The notes below the pieces were generated by a model. The model saw nothing but the letters and a program-made list of their open reading frames with translations. It was not told where the DNA came from and searched no databases. From positions 124,001 through 188,000 of the forward strand of contig JACKPZ010000002.1 of the NCBI GenBank assembly GCA_024233135.1: a stretch of DNA of 64,000 nt, read 5' to 3'. Every line of letters begins with the position of its first letter. The stretch's first letter is position 1. Shown one piece after another: positions 52,419 through 62,900 of this stretch. Source of the stretch: Akkermansiaceae bacterium (GTDB lineage Bacteria > Verrucomicrobiota > Verrucomicrobiia > Verrucomicrobiales > Akkermansiaceae). Position numbers and translations under genes: made by a program.

Positions 52419-55400
52419 ATGCTCCGCGTCACGTATCTCCACGTTCTTTCCGCCACCGCCGCGCTCGCGCTGCCGGATGGTTTTGAAATCCACGCCTTCG
52501 CCTCGCCGCCCGATGCGGATTACCCGGCGGCGATCACGGTGGCGCCGAATGGCGACGTCTATGTTTCCTCCGACCAGAACGGCTCGTTGGGCAAGAAACC
52601 CGGAATGGGCCGGATCATCCGCTGCCGTGACACGGACGGCGACGGCAAGGCCGACGAGTTCGTCCGTTTCGTGCCCGATGTCGACAGTCCGCGCGGTGGA
52701 CACATCGTGGGCGACACGCTTTTCCTCATCCATCCGCCGTACCTGAGCGCGTTCCGCGACACCGACGGCGACGGCGTGGCGGACGAGAAAAAACAGCTCG
52801 TCAGCGGCCTCGGTGGCGGCATCGAACACCCCCGCGGCGCGGACCACACGACGAATGGGGTCCGCATGGGCATCGACGGATGGCTCTACATTTCCGTCGG
52901 CGATTTCGGTGCCCATCCGGCGGTCGGCACGGATGGAACGGAAGTCACCTTGCATGGCGGCGGCGTCCTGCGCGTGCGCCCGGACGGCAGCGGGCTGGAA
53001 GCCTACTCGCTGATGGTGCGCAACATCTGTGACACCGCGATTTCCCCCACCCTGGATTTGTTCAGCCGGGACAACACCAACGACGGCAAGGGCTGGAACA
53101 CCCGCTTCCATCACTTCACCGCGCTGGCGGATCACGGTTACCCGCGGCTCTATCAGAATTTCGCGGACGAGGCGGTCGTCCCGCTCGCGGACTACGGCGG
53201 CGGATCGGGAACGGGCGCCCTGTGGCTCGACGAACCCGGGTTCCCCGAGGGCTTCGGAAGCGCCTTGTTCTCCTGCGACTGGACGACCGGCAACATCTAT
53301 CACCACCCGGTCGAGCGTTCCGGTGCGAGTTTCAAGGTCGGCCAGGAGGTGTTCCTGAATCTCCCGCGCGCCATCGACATCGACGTCGATGGCCATTCGC
53401 GGCTCTACGTCGCCGACTGGCGCGGCGGCGGATTCAACTTCGCCGGCGAAGGCAAACCCGTGGGAATGATCCAACAGATCACCGCAAAGGGCGGCACGCC
53501 CGCGGCATTTGAAGATCCGGCTCCGGCCGACGACAAGCGCCTGACCGCGTTGCTCGCCTCGCCGAGCGCCGTGCAGCGTTTCTCCGCGCAGCGTGAGATT
53601 CTCAAGCGCGGCAGGAAACCGGAGTTCGCAAGCGCCGTGTTCGAACTCGCGAAGGATGCGAAACAAAGTGCCGCCGTCCGCGTTGCCGCGATCTTCACGT
53701 TCAAGCAACTCTACGGCTCCGAAAGCACGCGCCATCTCGCGGAACTCGCGTCCGACGCATCCGTCCGCGAGTTCGCCCTGCGCGCGATGGCGGACCACCG
53801 CGACGAACTCGATGGCGTGCCGGCGAAACCGTTTGTCGACGCGCTCGTCGATGCCGACCCGCGCGTGGTGCTCCAGGCTCTCATCGGCCTCGAGCGACTC
53901 GGCGCGAAGGATGCCGCATCCAAGATTCTCTCCGCTTCGGCGAACTGGAAGGAGGAGGCCGTCTCCCCCCGTCTCGCCCATACCGCCGTGGCGGCGCTTT
54001 CCTCGCTGGCGAACGTGCCGGCGCTGTTGGACGGAGTGAAACAACCCGCCACCCGCGGGACAGCTCTCCGCGCCCTCGAGCGGATCCACCGCGACGAAGT
54101 GGTGGGAGGATTGCTCGCGATGGTGAAGGACGCGGGCGATGACATGCGCTACGACATCCTCGCCGCTCTCGCGCGTCTGCATTTCACCGAGAAACCATGG
54201 GACCTCACATCGTGGTGGGGCACCCGTCCCGATGATCGAGGACCGTATTTCGAACCGGTCGAGTGGGAACAGACGGCGCGCATCAAGCAGGCGTTGGAAA
54301 AAGGCTACGGTTTGATTCCCGCGGACCGTCACGAGGCATATCTCGCGATGCTGGCGAAAAACCGCATCGCCGTTTCCAGCCTCGAACTCGCCGGGCTTGA
54401 TCCCGTGCTCGCCGCGCTGGGCGCCGGCGAACCGACCGCGAAGGATCTCGCCCTTCTCACCGATGCGGCGAAGGATCCGGAACGTCCTTTTTCCCGGCGC
54501 CTCGCGTGTTATGAAGCGATCCGCCGCGCGGCGGCCGCCGAGTCGATGCCGCGCAGGCTCGCGGTTCTCGCCGCATGGTCGCAGGAAGACGCGGCATCCG
54601 CCGAGGTCGCCCGCCACATCGATGACTTCGTGAACGAAACGCAGCGAGGAACCGAGGTGAAGCAGCTCCGCAAGATCGCGGCGGAACAAAGCGACGCCGT
54701 GAGCCGCATCGCGTGGAAATCCCTGCTCACCGTGCTCCACAGCCCGCTCGCGAAGGAGCCTTGGAAAAAACAGGTCCGCAAGATGGTGAACCGGAACCCG
54801 CGCGAGGTCGGTTTCTTCCAAGCCATCGCCGATCTGAAACTCGACGGATTCGACAAGCAGATCGAAGCCGGGCTTTCCTTCGACAACGAGGAACTCATCC
54901 ACGCCGCGAAGGCGGCCCGCGACGCGGTCGCGAAACATGGCGGAGACGGCCGGAAGGTGGCGGAACTCGCAGCGGCGGAGGTCGCCGCGGCGGCGATGAA
55001 ACAACGGGGCGACATCGACACCGGCCGCCGCCTGTTCACCACCCAGGGGTGCATCGCCTGCCACTCGGTCGATCCGAAGGCGGAACAAAAGGGACCCGAC
55101 CTCGGTGACGCGGGTTCGAAGTTCACCCGCGACTACCTCATCGAGTCCGTCATCGATCCGAACAAGATCGTGGCCCAGGGTTTCCAGACGACCCTGCTCA
55201 CCATGAAGGACGGAACGGCCCACATGGGATTCATCACGGGAGAGAGCGACGGAACCGTCGAGGTCCGCAACATCGCCGGACAGGTCACCAAGGTCAAACG
55301 CGGCGACGTCGCGGCGGAAACCCACATGGAACAATCGATGATGCCGCCGGGGCTCGCATCGTCCCTGAGCGTCGCGGATTTCACCTCGCTCATCGAGTAT

Positions 55401-55430
55401 CTCTGCTCGCTGAAAACAAGCGCCGACTGA
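52419..55430 (+). CDS. PVC-type glucose/sorbosone-dehydrogenase-like beta-propeller protein with HEAT region and C-terminal heme c domain
   Basis: The protein has 1003 residues. A short hydrophobic start is followed by a beta-propeller at about 20-360 with dehydrogenase-like and calcium-like phrases (VAPNGDVYVSSDQNG, RDTDGDGKADE, TNGVRMGIDGWLYISVGDF). A helical repeat (HEAT-like) middle spans about 370-860. The C-terminal Planctomycete/Verrucomicrobia-type cytochrome domain has GCIACHS at 877-883 (heme-binding CxxCH 878-882) and TLLTMKDGTAHMGFITGE. Such proteins are abundant in this phylum and probably oxidise sugars in the periplasm with electrons passed to heme. The distal Met-type ligand is not certain. 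It lies 55 bp after the SGNH esterase and may be co-transcribed. Confidence 0.88.
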   Translation: MLRVTYLHVLSATAALALPDGFEIHAFASPPDADYPAAITVAPNGDVYVSSDQNGSLGKKPGMGRIIRCRDTDGDGKADEFVRFVPDVDSPRGGHIVGDTLFLIHPPYLSAFRDTDGDGVADEKKQLVSGLGGGIEHPRGADHTTNGVRMGIDGWLYISVGDFGAHPAVGTDGTEVTLHGGGVLRVRPDGSGLEAYSLMVRNICDTAISPTLDLFSRDNTNDGKGWNTRFHHFTALADHGYPRLYQNFADEAVVPLADYGGGSGTGALWLDEPGFPEGFGSALFSCDWTTGNIYHHPVERSGASFKVGQEVFLNLPRAIDIDVDGHSRLYVADWRGGGFNFAGEGKPVGMIQQITAKGGTPAAFEDPAPADDKRLTALLASPSAVQRFSAQREILKRGRKPEFASAVFELAKDAKQSAAVRVAAIFTFKQLYGSESTRHLAELASDASVREFALRAMADHRDELDGVPAKPFVDALVDADPRVVLQALIGLERLGAKDAASKILSASANWKEEAVSPRLAHTAVAALSSLANVPALLDGVKQPATRGTALRALERIHRDEVVGGLLAMVKDAGDDMRYDILAALARLHFTEKPWDLTSWWGTRPDDRGPYFEPVEWEQTARIKQALEKGYGLIPADRHEAYLAMLAKNRIAVSSLELAGLDPVLAALGAGEPTAKDLALLTDAAKDPERPFSRRLACYEAIRRAAAAESMPRRLAVLAAWSQEDAASAEVARHIDDFVNETQRGTEVKQLRKIAAEQSDAVSRIAWKSLLTVLHSPLAKEPWKKQVRKMVNRNPREVGFFQAIADLKLDGFDKQIEAGLSFDNEELIHAAKAARDAVAKHGGDGRKVAELAAAEVAAAAMKQRGDIDTGRRLFTTQGCIACHSVDPKAEQKGPDLGDAGSKFTRDYLIESVIDPNKIVAQGFQTTLLTMKDGTAHMGFITGESDGTVEVRNIAGQVTKVKRGDVAAETHMEQSMMPPGLASSLSVADFTSLIEYLCSLKTSAD

Positions 55431-56513
55431 TCACTCGGTGGTGGACGCGCGGATCGTTTCGTGAACGAAACGGAGCTTCGCGATCGACCCCGGCGTGAGG
55501 GCGAACGGATAGGGATCCGGCATGCCGAGCGCGCGGTTGAAACTGTTGAGCGCGACGGTCAGGGAAACCCACGAGCGCATCATGTCATCGAACGTGCGGC
55601 CGCCATCCGGCCGCGGCGTGAGCGCGAGCGAGGCGATCCCGCCGCCCTCCGGCGTCCGCGGGGCGAGCGTCATTCCGAAGCTGTCCGCCGTTTCCAAAGC
55701 GTCCACCGTGTGCAGGTAGTGGGCCCATGTTTCCGCCCAGTCCTCCCATGGATGCGAGCTGGCGTAGGCACTGACGTATCCCGCCATCCAGTCCGGCCGC
55801 GGGCCGTTCGCATAGTAGGCGGATAGAGCCGATGCGTAGTCCGTGCGCTCGTCGCCGAACAGGGCGCGGAACTCGCCGAGCAACGGACCGCCGCGCACCA
55901 GCTTGTCCCAGTAGTAGTGGCCGGACTCGTGGCGGAAGTGCCCTAACAGGGTGCGATATCTTTCATCCAACTCGACGCGGGCGCGGGTGCGCTCGATATC
56001 GTCCGCCTCGCCGAGATTGATGGTGATGAGGCCGTTGTCGTGACCGGTCATCACCGGTGGCGCGCCCCACGAGTCGCGGAGGAAATCGAACGCGATGCCG
56101 TCGCCCGGGTTTTCCGTTTTCGACTCGAGCGGGAGTCCGAGGTCGAGCAAGGTGCGGACGAAACGCCGCTTCGCGGATTCGATGCGCATCCACGCCTCGC
56201 GCGAACCTGCTTCGAGGAGATTCGGGATCGTGCGGTTGAGGCGGCACGAGCGGCAGAACGGAAGCGGGTCGTCCGCAGGAACCATCCAGTTGCAGGCCGC
56301 GTGCTCGACGCGGTTCGCGCACATCCGGTGGGTCGCCTCCGCCTCTCCGCCCTCGCGGAACAAGGGGCGCCCCGCATCGTCCCCGCCGGCGGCTTCGATG
56401 GAGGTGAAGCGTCCGGTTTCCGGGAAATACGCGAGTTCGCTCCCGCAATGCAGGCAGCGGTCGTTCTCGAAGAACACCGTGTTGTCACAGGACGGGCAGC
56501 GAAAGAGTTTCAT
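55431..56513 (-). CDS. Putative zinc-binding metallopeptidase with N-terminal zinc ribbon
   Basis: In 360 residues, the N-terminal zinc ribbon has two CxxC pairs (CPSC at 6-9, CLHC at 20-23). Further Cys follow at about 65, 74, 87 and 90 (a second metal site), and an HExxH-type motif HESGH lies at 195-199 in GHFRHESGHYYWDK. A downstream WEDWAETWAHYLHT gives an acidic third ligand candidate. It starts at the ATG at 56513, the usual MKLF opening of this family of zinc ribbon plus peptidase proteins. Substrate is unknown. It ends one base from the heme c gene and is divergent from truA. Confidence 0.82.
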   Translation of the reverse strand: MKLFRCPSCDNTVFFENDRCLHCGSELAYFPETGRFTSIEAAGGDDAGRPLFREGGEAEATHRMCANRVEHAACNWMVPADDPLPFCRSCRLNRTIPNLLEAGSREAWMRIESAKRRFVRTLLDLGLPLESKTENPGDGIAFDFLRDSWGAPPVMTGHDNGLITINLGEADDIERTRARVELDERYRTLLGHFRHESGHYYWDKLVRGGPLLGEFRALFGDERTDYASALSAYYANGPRPDWMAGYVSAYASSHPWEDWAETWAHYLHTVDALETADSFGMTLAPRTPEGGGIASLALTPRPDGGRTFDDMMRSWVSLTVALNSFNRALGMPDPYPFALTPGSIAKLRFVHETIRASTTE

Positions 56514-56605
56514 GCGTGCGGGGAGCAACTTGTCCGCCGGATTCCACCCATGGCAAGAAGCTCCTTGGGGAAATCGAAACCACCGTGTTGGATCCACCCC
56601 GCACC

Positions 56606-57364
56606 ATGCGCCGGATCCTGCTCACGATCGCCTACGACGGCAGCGCCTACAACGGCTGGTCCACGCGCGGAGTGGGCCGCGGCGTGCGGGCGGTGGTGGC
56701 GGACGCGTTGAAGACCGCCGGGTTTCCGGATCCGGTGTTGGAAAGCGCGAGCCGCACGGACGCCGGCGTGCACGCGCTCGGCATGGCGGCGCACTTCGAT
56801 GTGCCGGACGGAGGCCCGGAGATGGCCGACCCGCGCATCGTCGCGGTGGTCAACGCAAAGCTTCCCAAGGACGTGCGCGTCGTATCCGCGGAGACGAAGC
56901 CCGCTGGTTTCCACGCGCGCTTCGATGCGGTGGCGAAACGATACCGCTACCGGATCTGGAACGCGCCGGTGATGAACCCGCTGCTCGTTTCCCAGGCGTG
57001 GCATGTTCCCCGCCCTCTCGATGTGGATGCGATGTCCCGGGCGGCCGCATGTTTCGTCGGGCGGCACGATTTCACCGCCTTCACCAGCCGCCGGAAGGGT
57101 GTTCTGGGCGACCCGGCGCGCGAGATGTTCCGCTGCGAGGTGCGGCGCCACGGGGAGGAAATCGCCATCGATCTCGAAGCCTCCGGGTTTCTCTACAAGA
57201 TGTGCCGTGCGATCGCAGGAACGCTCACCCTCGCGGGACACGGGCGCATCAGCGACAACCAGATCCGCGAACTGCTGAATGGTGGCTCGCGCCACGACGC
57301 CGGCATGAACGCTCCGGCACACGGGCTTGTGCTTCTTCGCGTGATCTATCCGGACGCTCAGTGA
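56606..57364 (+). CDS. truA: tRNA pseudouridine synthase A
   Basis: The 252-residue enzyme makes pseudouridine at tRNA positions 38-40. The ATG at 56606 gives MRRILLTIAYDGSAYNGWS, a normal family start; an earlier in-frame ATG at 56516 adds 30 unlikely residues. The catalytic Asp52 is in ASRTDAGVHALGM. Other motifs are RFDAVAKRYRYRIWN, FVGRHDFTAFTSRR and GFLYKMCRAIAGTLTLAG. Its 3' end overlaps msrA on the other strand by 7 bp. Confidence 0.94.
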   Translation: MRRILLTIAYDGSAYNGWSTRGVGRGVRAVVADALKTAGFPDPVLESASRTDAGVHALGMAAHFDVPDGGPEMADPRIVAVVNAKLPKDVRVVSAETKPAGFHARFDAVAKRYRYRIWNAPVMNPLLVSQAWHVPRPLDVDAMSRAAACFVGRHDFTAFTSRRKGVLGDPAREMFRCEVRRHGEEIAIDLEASGFLYKMCRAIAGTLTLAGHGRISDNQIRELLNGGSRHDAGMNAPAHGLVLLRVIYPDAQ

Positions 57365-57984
57365 TCGAGCTTGAGCTTCTTGAGCTTCGGCTCGATGACG
57401 AAACGGCAGTAGGGATTCTTGTTCTTGTTCTGGAAATAGTAGTCCTGATGGAACTCGGGCGCGGTGTAGAATTTGGACGCCTTGGTGATCTCGGTGACGA
57501 TCGGCTTGTCGAAGTTCTCCGCAGCCGCCTTCTTCGACGCCTCGGCGATCTTCTTCTGTTCGTCGGAGTGATAGAAAATGGCGGAGCGGTATTGCGTGCC
57601 GACGTCGTTGCCCTGCCGGTTGAGAGTGGTCGGGTCGTGAAGGTCCCAGAACCAGGCCAGGATCCGCTCGTAGGTGATCTTTTCGGGATTGAACACGACC
57701 TGCACCACCTCCGCATGGCCGGTGTCACCGCCGCAGACCTGCTCGTAGGTCGGGTTTTCCACTTGTCCGCCCATGAACCCGGAGGTGGCGGAATACACGC
57801 CTTCGAGCTGCTTGTAGGCCGCCTCGATGCACCAATAGCAGCCGCCGCCGAGGGTGGCGACTTCGGCACCGGCGGGGACTTCGGGTTTCGGCGCGGGATC
57901 GTTGGATGCTTTCATGGCGGTTTTGGGCTCGCAGGAGGCCAACATCGGCAACAGCGAGGCGATGGCAAGCAGGAGTCGTCTCAT
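57358..57984 (-). CDS. msrA: Peptide methionine-S-sulfoxide reductase, lipoprotein form
   Basis: The 208-residue enzyme repairs oxidised methionine in proteins. A lipoprotein signal ends in LASC (Cys18), so this form is envelope-localised. The active-site motif is GGGCYWC with Cys49 as nucleophile. GDTGHAEVVQVVFNP, LAWFWDLHDPTTLNRQGNDVGTQYRS and FHQDYYFQN are all hallmarks of MsrA. It is convergent with truA, overlapping by 7 bp. Confidence 0.94.
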   Translation of the reverse strand: MRRLLLAIASLLPMLASCEPKTAMKASNDPAPKPEVPAGAEVATLGGGCYWCIEAAYKQLEGVYSATSGFMGGQVENPTYEQVCGGDTGHAEVVQVVFNPEKITYERILAWFWDLHDPTTLNRQGNDVGTQYRSAIFYHSDEQKKIAEASKKAAAENFDKPIVTEITKASKFYTAPEFHQDYYFQNKNKNPYCRFVIEPKLKKLKLDH

Positions 57985-58030
57985 GGAGACAAGAGGCTGG
58001 AACAGGAACTTTGTTCCCGCAAATCCTCAT

Positions 58031-58954
58031 TCACCACTCGATGCCGACGCCGGCCTCGGGAATGAGCACCTGCTGGCTGATCCCGAGACGGTCCGCTTCG
58101 GCGAGCAGACGCTCGACCGGCTCCTCGTGCGGCTCGTTGCCGAGCGGAAAGGTCCCGTAGTGCATCGGGATCATCAGTTTCGCACCGAGATCCGCGAAGG
58201 CGCGCACGGCTTCCTCCGGGTTCATGTGGACGTCGCGCCCGCTTGGCGCCTCATAGGCACCGATGGGCATCAGCGCGATGTCAATGTCGTGACGGCGGCC
58301 GATTTCGGTGAAACCGTCGAAGTAGGCGCTGTCTCCACAGTGGAACACGCTCTTGCCGCCGGCGCGGACCAGATAGCCGCCGTAGTCACGGTGCGTGTCG
58401 TGGATGAAACGCGCGCCCCAGTGGTGCGACGGCGTGTGGATGACCTCAAGCATGTCGAAGCGCAGCTCGTCCCAGACCCGCACCTCGTGGGTGGCGGGAA
58501 ACCCGAGGCGCCGGACGAGAGACCCGCTGCCTTTGGGCACCACGATGCCCTCGCGCGCCTGGAGGATCCGCAGGCTGGGTTTGTGGAGGTGGTCGAAATG
58601 CGCGTGCGTCACGAGCACGAGATCGACTTCCGGAAGCCCGTGGAGCTTGAGGCCGGGGCGGATGCGTCGTTTCACCGGGCCGTGCCAGGTCGCCCAGTTC
58701 GGATCGACGATCACCGAGTGACCGGCGAACTGGAGGAAGAACGACGCGTGGCCGATCCACGTGATGCGCACCTTGTCCCCTTCCGGCGGGGCGAGCACGG
58801 GTTCGAGCATGTCGCCTCCGGCACGACGGAACATTCCGGGCACGATCCGATGGCGGAGGAATTTCAGGTTCCTGCCGGGCCATCCCTTCTGCGGGAGGAT
58901 GCCCGAGTAACGCGTCGCGGGCAGGTGCTGGAAATCTGTCTCGTCCCGATGCAT
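58031..58954 (-). CDS. Metallo-beta-lactamase-fold hydrolase (UlaG/NAPE-PLD-like)
   Basis: The product has 307 residues without a signal peptide. The metal-binding motif is THAHFDHLH (HxHxDH), preceded by ITWIGHASFFLQFAGHSVIVDP, then THEVRVWDELRF, TPSHHWGARFIHDTHRDYGGYLV and FHCGDSAYFDGF. A late Met-His stretch (IPMHYGTF) completes the metal site. These features are shared by UlaG and NAPE-PLD-like lactonase/phosphodiesterases. The start at 58954 (MHRDETDF) is the longest convincing one. A frame extending to 59344 overlaps the next gene's antisense. Substrate unknown. Confidence 0.88.
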   Translation of the reverse strand: MHRDETDFQHLPATRYSGILPQKGWPGRNLKFLRHRIVPGMFRRAGGDMLEPVLAPPEGDKVRITWIGHASFFLQFAGHSVIVDPNWATWHGPVKRRIRPGLKLHGLPEVDLVLVTHAHFDHLHKPSLRILQAREGIVVPKGSGSLVRRLGFPATHEVRVWDELRFDMLEVIHTPSHHWGARFIHDTHRDYGGYLVRAGGKSVFHCGDSAYFDGFTEIGRRHDIDIALMPIGAYEAPSGRDVHMNPEEAVRAFADLGAKLMIPMHYGTFPLGNEPHEEPVERLLAEADRLGISQQVLIPEAGVGIEW

Positions 58955-59028
58955 CGGCGTCCGACTACTGGCATACGACGGCCTCCCTTGCATGCAAAAA
59001 ATCCGTCCGGAGCAACTCGTGCGGACAA

Positions 59029-59817
59029 TCATTTCACCTGCAGGACGATCCGCACCGGGTGTCCCTTCTTCGGCAGCTTGTCGGCGTTCGGCGTGTGGAT
59101 CTCGTCGTTGTCGCGGGAGGCTCCGGGATTGTTCACGAGCGCCGCGCCATCGCGGATGATCGAGATGATCGATGCATCGCGCGACGCGGCGAAAACCCCG
59201 TCCGCCTCGATGCGCGAACCGTTGTAGAGCCAGGCACCGGACGGCAGGGTGCCGACGACCTCGCCGGTTTCCGGGTCGCTCACGTTCACCGTCTCGTTGA
59301 GGAAAACCTTCGCCGGCGGGCCGTTGCGATCCCACTCGGCCCATGCGACCACCGCTCCGCCGCGGCTCACGGTGGCGGCGGAGTTCTCCGGTCCGAGGTC
59401 GGACGCGGGTTTCACCCCCAATAGCAAAGCCGCGACGTGGATGTCGCGTGCCTCGGCCGGAGTGCTGAAAACCGACTCGTGCACCTTCCCGGAATTGCCG
59501 ACGAGCACGTATTCCACAGCCTCCTCACGCATGTTCACGGCCGCGGGAATGGTGATCGTGCGGGTGGTTTTGTCGAAGGTGACCTCGCCCACCGAGAAAC
59601 GACCGTCACCGAGATCGCGCACCATCGGTTTCGCATCGGCGGGAGCTTCCGGTGCGAGCGGAGGAGCGGAAGCTTCTGCCGTATCCCCGGCTGCCGAGCG
59701 TTCCGGCAACGGTGGTGCCTCCGGTTTTCGACAACCCGCGGAAACCACGAGAGCCATGAGGAACGCGGAGAGTGGAATGCTCCTGAAGATCGAATTTCCC
59801 AACGCTCGACAAACCAT
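59029..59817 (-). CDS. YdjY-domain-like lipoprotein of unknown role
   Basis: This is a 262-residue lipoprotein. From the ATG at 59817 a signal peptide (SIPLSAFLMALVVSAGC) ends in a lipobox with Cys at about 29; an ATG at 59847 would add ten residues. A Pro/Ala-rich linker follows, then a beta-rich domain with VGEVTFDKTTRTITIPAAVN and DIHVAALLLGVKPAS. These phrases resemble the YdjY domain found in planctomycete and verrucomicrobial lipoproteins. Its substrate is unknown. It is followed by the metallo-beta-lactamase gene after 74 bp. Confidence 0.75.
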   Translation of the reverse strand: MVCRALGNSIFRSIPLSAFLMALVVSAGCRKPEAPPLPERSAAGDTAEASAPPLAPEAPADAKPMVRDLGDGRFSVGEVTFDKTTRTITIPAAVNMREEAVEYVLVGNSGKVHESVFSTPAEARDIHVAALLLGVKPASDLGPENSAATVSRGGAVVAWAEWDRNGPPAKVFLNETVNVSDPETGEVVGTLPSGAWLYNGSRIEADGVFAASRDASIISIIRDGAALVNNPGASRDNDEIHTPNADKLPKKGHPVRIVLQVK

Positions 59818-59955
59818 TTCCCCGGCATGCTGCGGACTCGCCTCCATCGGCACAAGCGACGAATTCTCAACTTGTCACGAAATCGCGATGCGGGGATTTG
59901 ACCTTGCCATGGCAGCCGGCGTCCCCCAGTCTGCGCGGGTTCAAATTTTGTCCTA

Positions 59956-62900
59956 ATGAGATTTCCAGTTCTTCGTTGCATCGGCCGGACTTTGTCTTCC
60001 GCCCTTCTGTTTTCGGCCGGAACCGCCACCGCTCTCGACATTCCCCTCGGCGGAATCGGCGGAGTCGGCGACATCGTGCCGGGCACGGGACTGATATCCG
60101 TCACCTCGGTCATCAACGGCGGACCCGGCGATCTCGCCGGACTTCAGGCGGGGGATTTGATCAGCGGAGCGGACGGCATCACGTTCTCCCCCACCTCCAC
60201 CGATGCGGGCGCGGGTTTCGTCGGCGCCGTTCAGGACCTCGCCATGGCGGTGGACCGCGCGGAGGGAAATGGCGGCGCCCTGAGCCTGCGGGTGATCCGC
60301 AGCGGAGCGGGCGGGATCGATCTCAACCTGACGCTCAATGCCGCCGGCACCCTCGGCCCGGCATGGCCGGCCAACCAAGGCAAGACGGCGGACATGTTCG
60401 AGTGGTGTTGTGACCAGATCCACAGCAAGGTGCAGTCGAGTTCGAGCGGTGACTTCGGCTACAACAGCGGGTGGTTCGGAATCATCCTGCTATCCCATCC
60501 GGACTGGAACCAAACGACCGGAGCCAATCCCTTCCGCAATTCGATCAACAAGCTCCGGACCCGTTGCGAGGACTTCATCAACGGCCGTGTCCTGGAACCT
60601 CAGGAAGCGTACTATTTCGACGGAAGCAATGTGGTTTCGAATCCCGGCTACGTGAGTCCCGGCCTGGAAAACTGGGATGTCTGCACGAGCGCGATGTTTC
60701 TCGCGCTGTATCGCAGCAAGACCGGGGACACCTCGGTGGACGCCGAGGTCCAGACGGCCGCCGAGGCGATCGCCAACCGGATCCAGAGCTGGAAACAATA
60801 CGATGACAACGGCGCGCTCGTCGGCAGCGGCCCGGGTGGCGGACTCGGGCGCATGGGCCACGGCGGCGTGCATGGCGACTACTCACACTACAATGGAGTC
60901 GGAGCCCTCAACATCATCAACGCCCACGCGTTGCCGGCTCTCGCATTGCTCAAAAACGCGGGCGCGAACATGAGCTCCTATCCCGCGGTGAACCCGAACA
61001 ACCTCAGCGTGAACAGCCAGGGGATCTTCTCCTACGAACCCGAACAGCTCACGCCGACCATCGAGGGGAAATTCCGCATCTGCTGGGACTATGTGAAGGC
61101 CGCCACCACGAACAACGGCGGCAGCGACGACGGCAATGTCGGCTACGTCGGCAAACAGAGCGGATGGGACAGCGCGGGCCGCACACCCGGATGCTTCGCA
61201 GGTTGGCACCTCTACGGCATGGCCGCCAACGCCGACGACACCGACAAGGCGGCGCGCCAGGCGGACTACTTCACCCGCCGCTGGTACCGCCAGCAGCACG
61301 CCCACGCCTACACGCTCGGCGGGGTCGCTCTGTCGCAACTCGCGATGCCTTTCCTCGACGACCGCCGCGAACGTTTCTTCCAGGAAAACACCCGGCTCTA
61401 TCCCGCCCTCGCGCGCAAGCCGGACGGCTCGATCGCCTATTTCCCCGGACGCCAGAACAACGGCGGCGACGGCTACCTGAACTACAACAACGTCGCCATC
61501 GTCAACGCCGCGATTCCCATCGCCATCCGCACCGGCAACCTCCCCGGATTCCCCGCTCCGGACACCGCGCGGATCCACGCATGGATGCGCTCGCCAGTGA
61601 ACTCGTGGCCGGCGATCGAGGCGCGCCGGGCGGTGCTCACCGGCCTCAGTCACTCACTGGATGTCGATATCACCGACGTCGATGGAACCGTGCTCGCACC
61701 CGCCGGATACACGGCTTCCTGGACGAACGTGAGCGGCCCGGCCGCCGTTTCGTTCGGTTCGCCATCGAGCGCCGACACCACGGTCACCTTCCCGCAGGCC
61801 GGCACCTACCGGGTCAACCTGGAGGTCACCCGCGGCTCCTATGTTCTCAACGAACCCTACGACCTCGTCGTTTCCACCACCACGCCGCCGGCCGACGTCG
61901 CTCCCTACATCGTCGCCCAACCGGCGGACCAGACGGCGGACCAGGGTGAGTCGGTCACCTTCACCGTCACCGCGCAGGGCACCGCTCCGCTCGTCTATCA
62001 GTGGAGAAGGAACGGCGTGGATCTCGGATCTCCCTCGACCGAGGCGTCCTACACCATCGACAGCGTGGCCGCCGGCTCCGTGGGCGACTACGAGTGCGTC
62101 ATCACCAACGCGGCCGGCACGGTCACCAGCGCCGCCGCGACACTCACCGTGAACGGCGTGGGCACCTTCCGCTGGGGTGGTCTCTGGCGGGATGTCTTCA
62201 CCGGCATCGGCGGAAGTTATGTGAGCGATCTGACATCGTCCGTGAATTTCCCGTCCGCCCCGGATGCCAGCGGCGTGATCGAAACCCCGGAAGGACCGAC
62301 TTCATACGGCGACAACTACGGCCAACGCTGGAGCGGGTGGATCACTCCGCCGGAAACCGGAAGTTACAGGTTTTACATCGCCTCCGACGATGAATCGGAA
62401 CTCTGGCTCTCGACCGGCGACACCCGTGCCGGCCGCCAGCGGATCGCCCGCGTATCGGATGGAAACGACGCCAACGGCGCGTGGTGGACCGATCCGCGGC
62501 AGTGGAACAAATTCTCCAGCCAGACCTCCGCCCCGGTTTCCCTGACGGGCGGTCAACGCTACTACATCGAGGTTCTCCAGAAGGAAGGCGGCGGCGGTGA
62601 CAACCTCGCGGTGACTTGGAACTGGCAGTCTCCCGGTGTCTGGGCGACGCCTGCGAACGGCTCCCCCCTCCTGCCTGGAGCGATCCTCGAATACCAGGAG
62701 GGCGGCACCATCGACGACGCGGCGCATCCGCCCGCCAACTATCCGCCCGTCGCCTATGACCAATCGCTCGTCGTGTACGGCGGCGACTTCACGGATGTGG
62801 AACTCGATGCCGATGACTTCGAACAATCGCCCCTGAGTTTCTCCGTCGTTGAGGGTCCGGCCAAAGGAACCCTCAGCGGGACCGCTCCGGATCTCGTCTA

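Noticed and set aside
52326..55334. 1002-residue minus-strand frame opposite the heme c protein
   Set aside because: Shadow; the plus strand has the CxxCH heme motif and propeller repeats.
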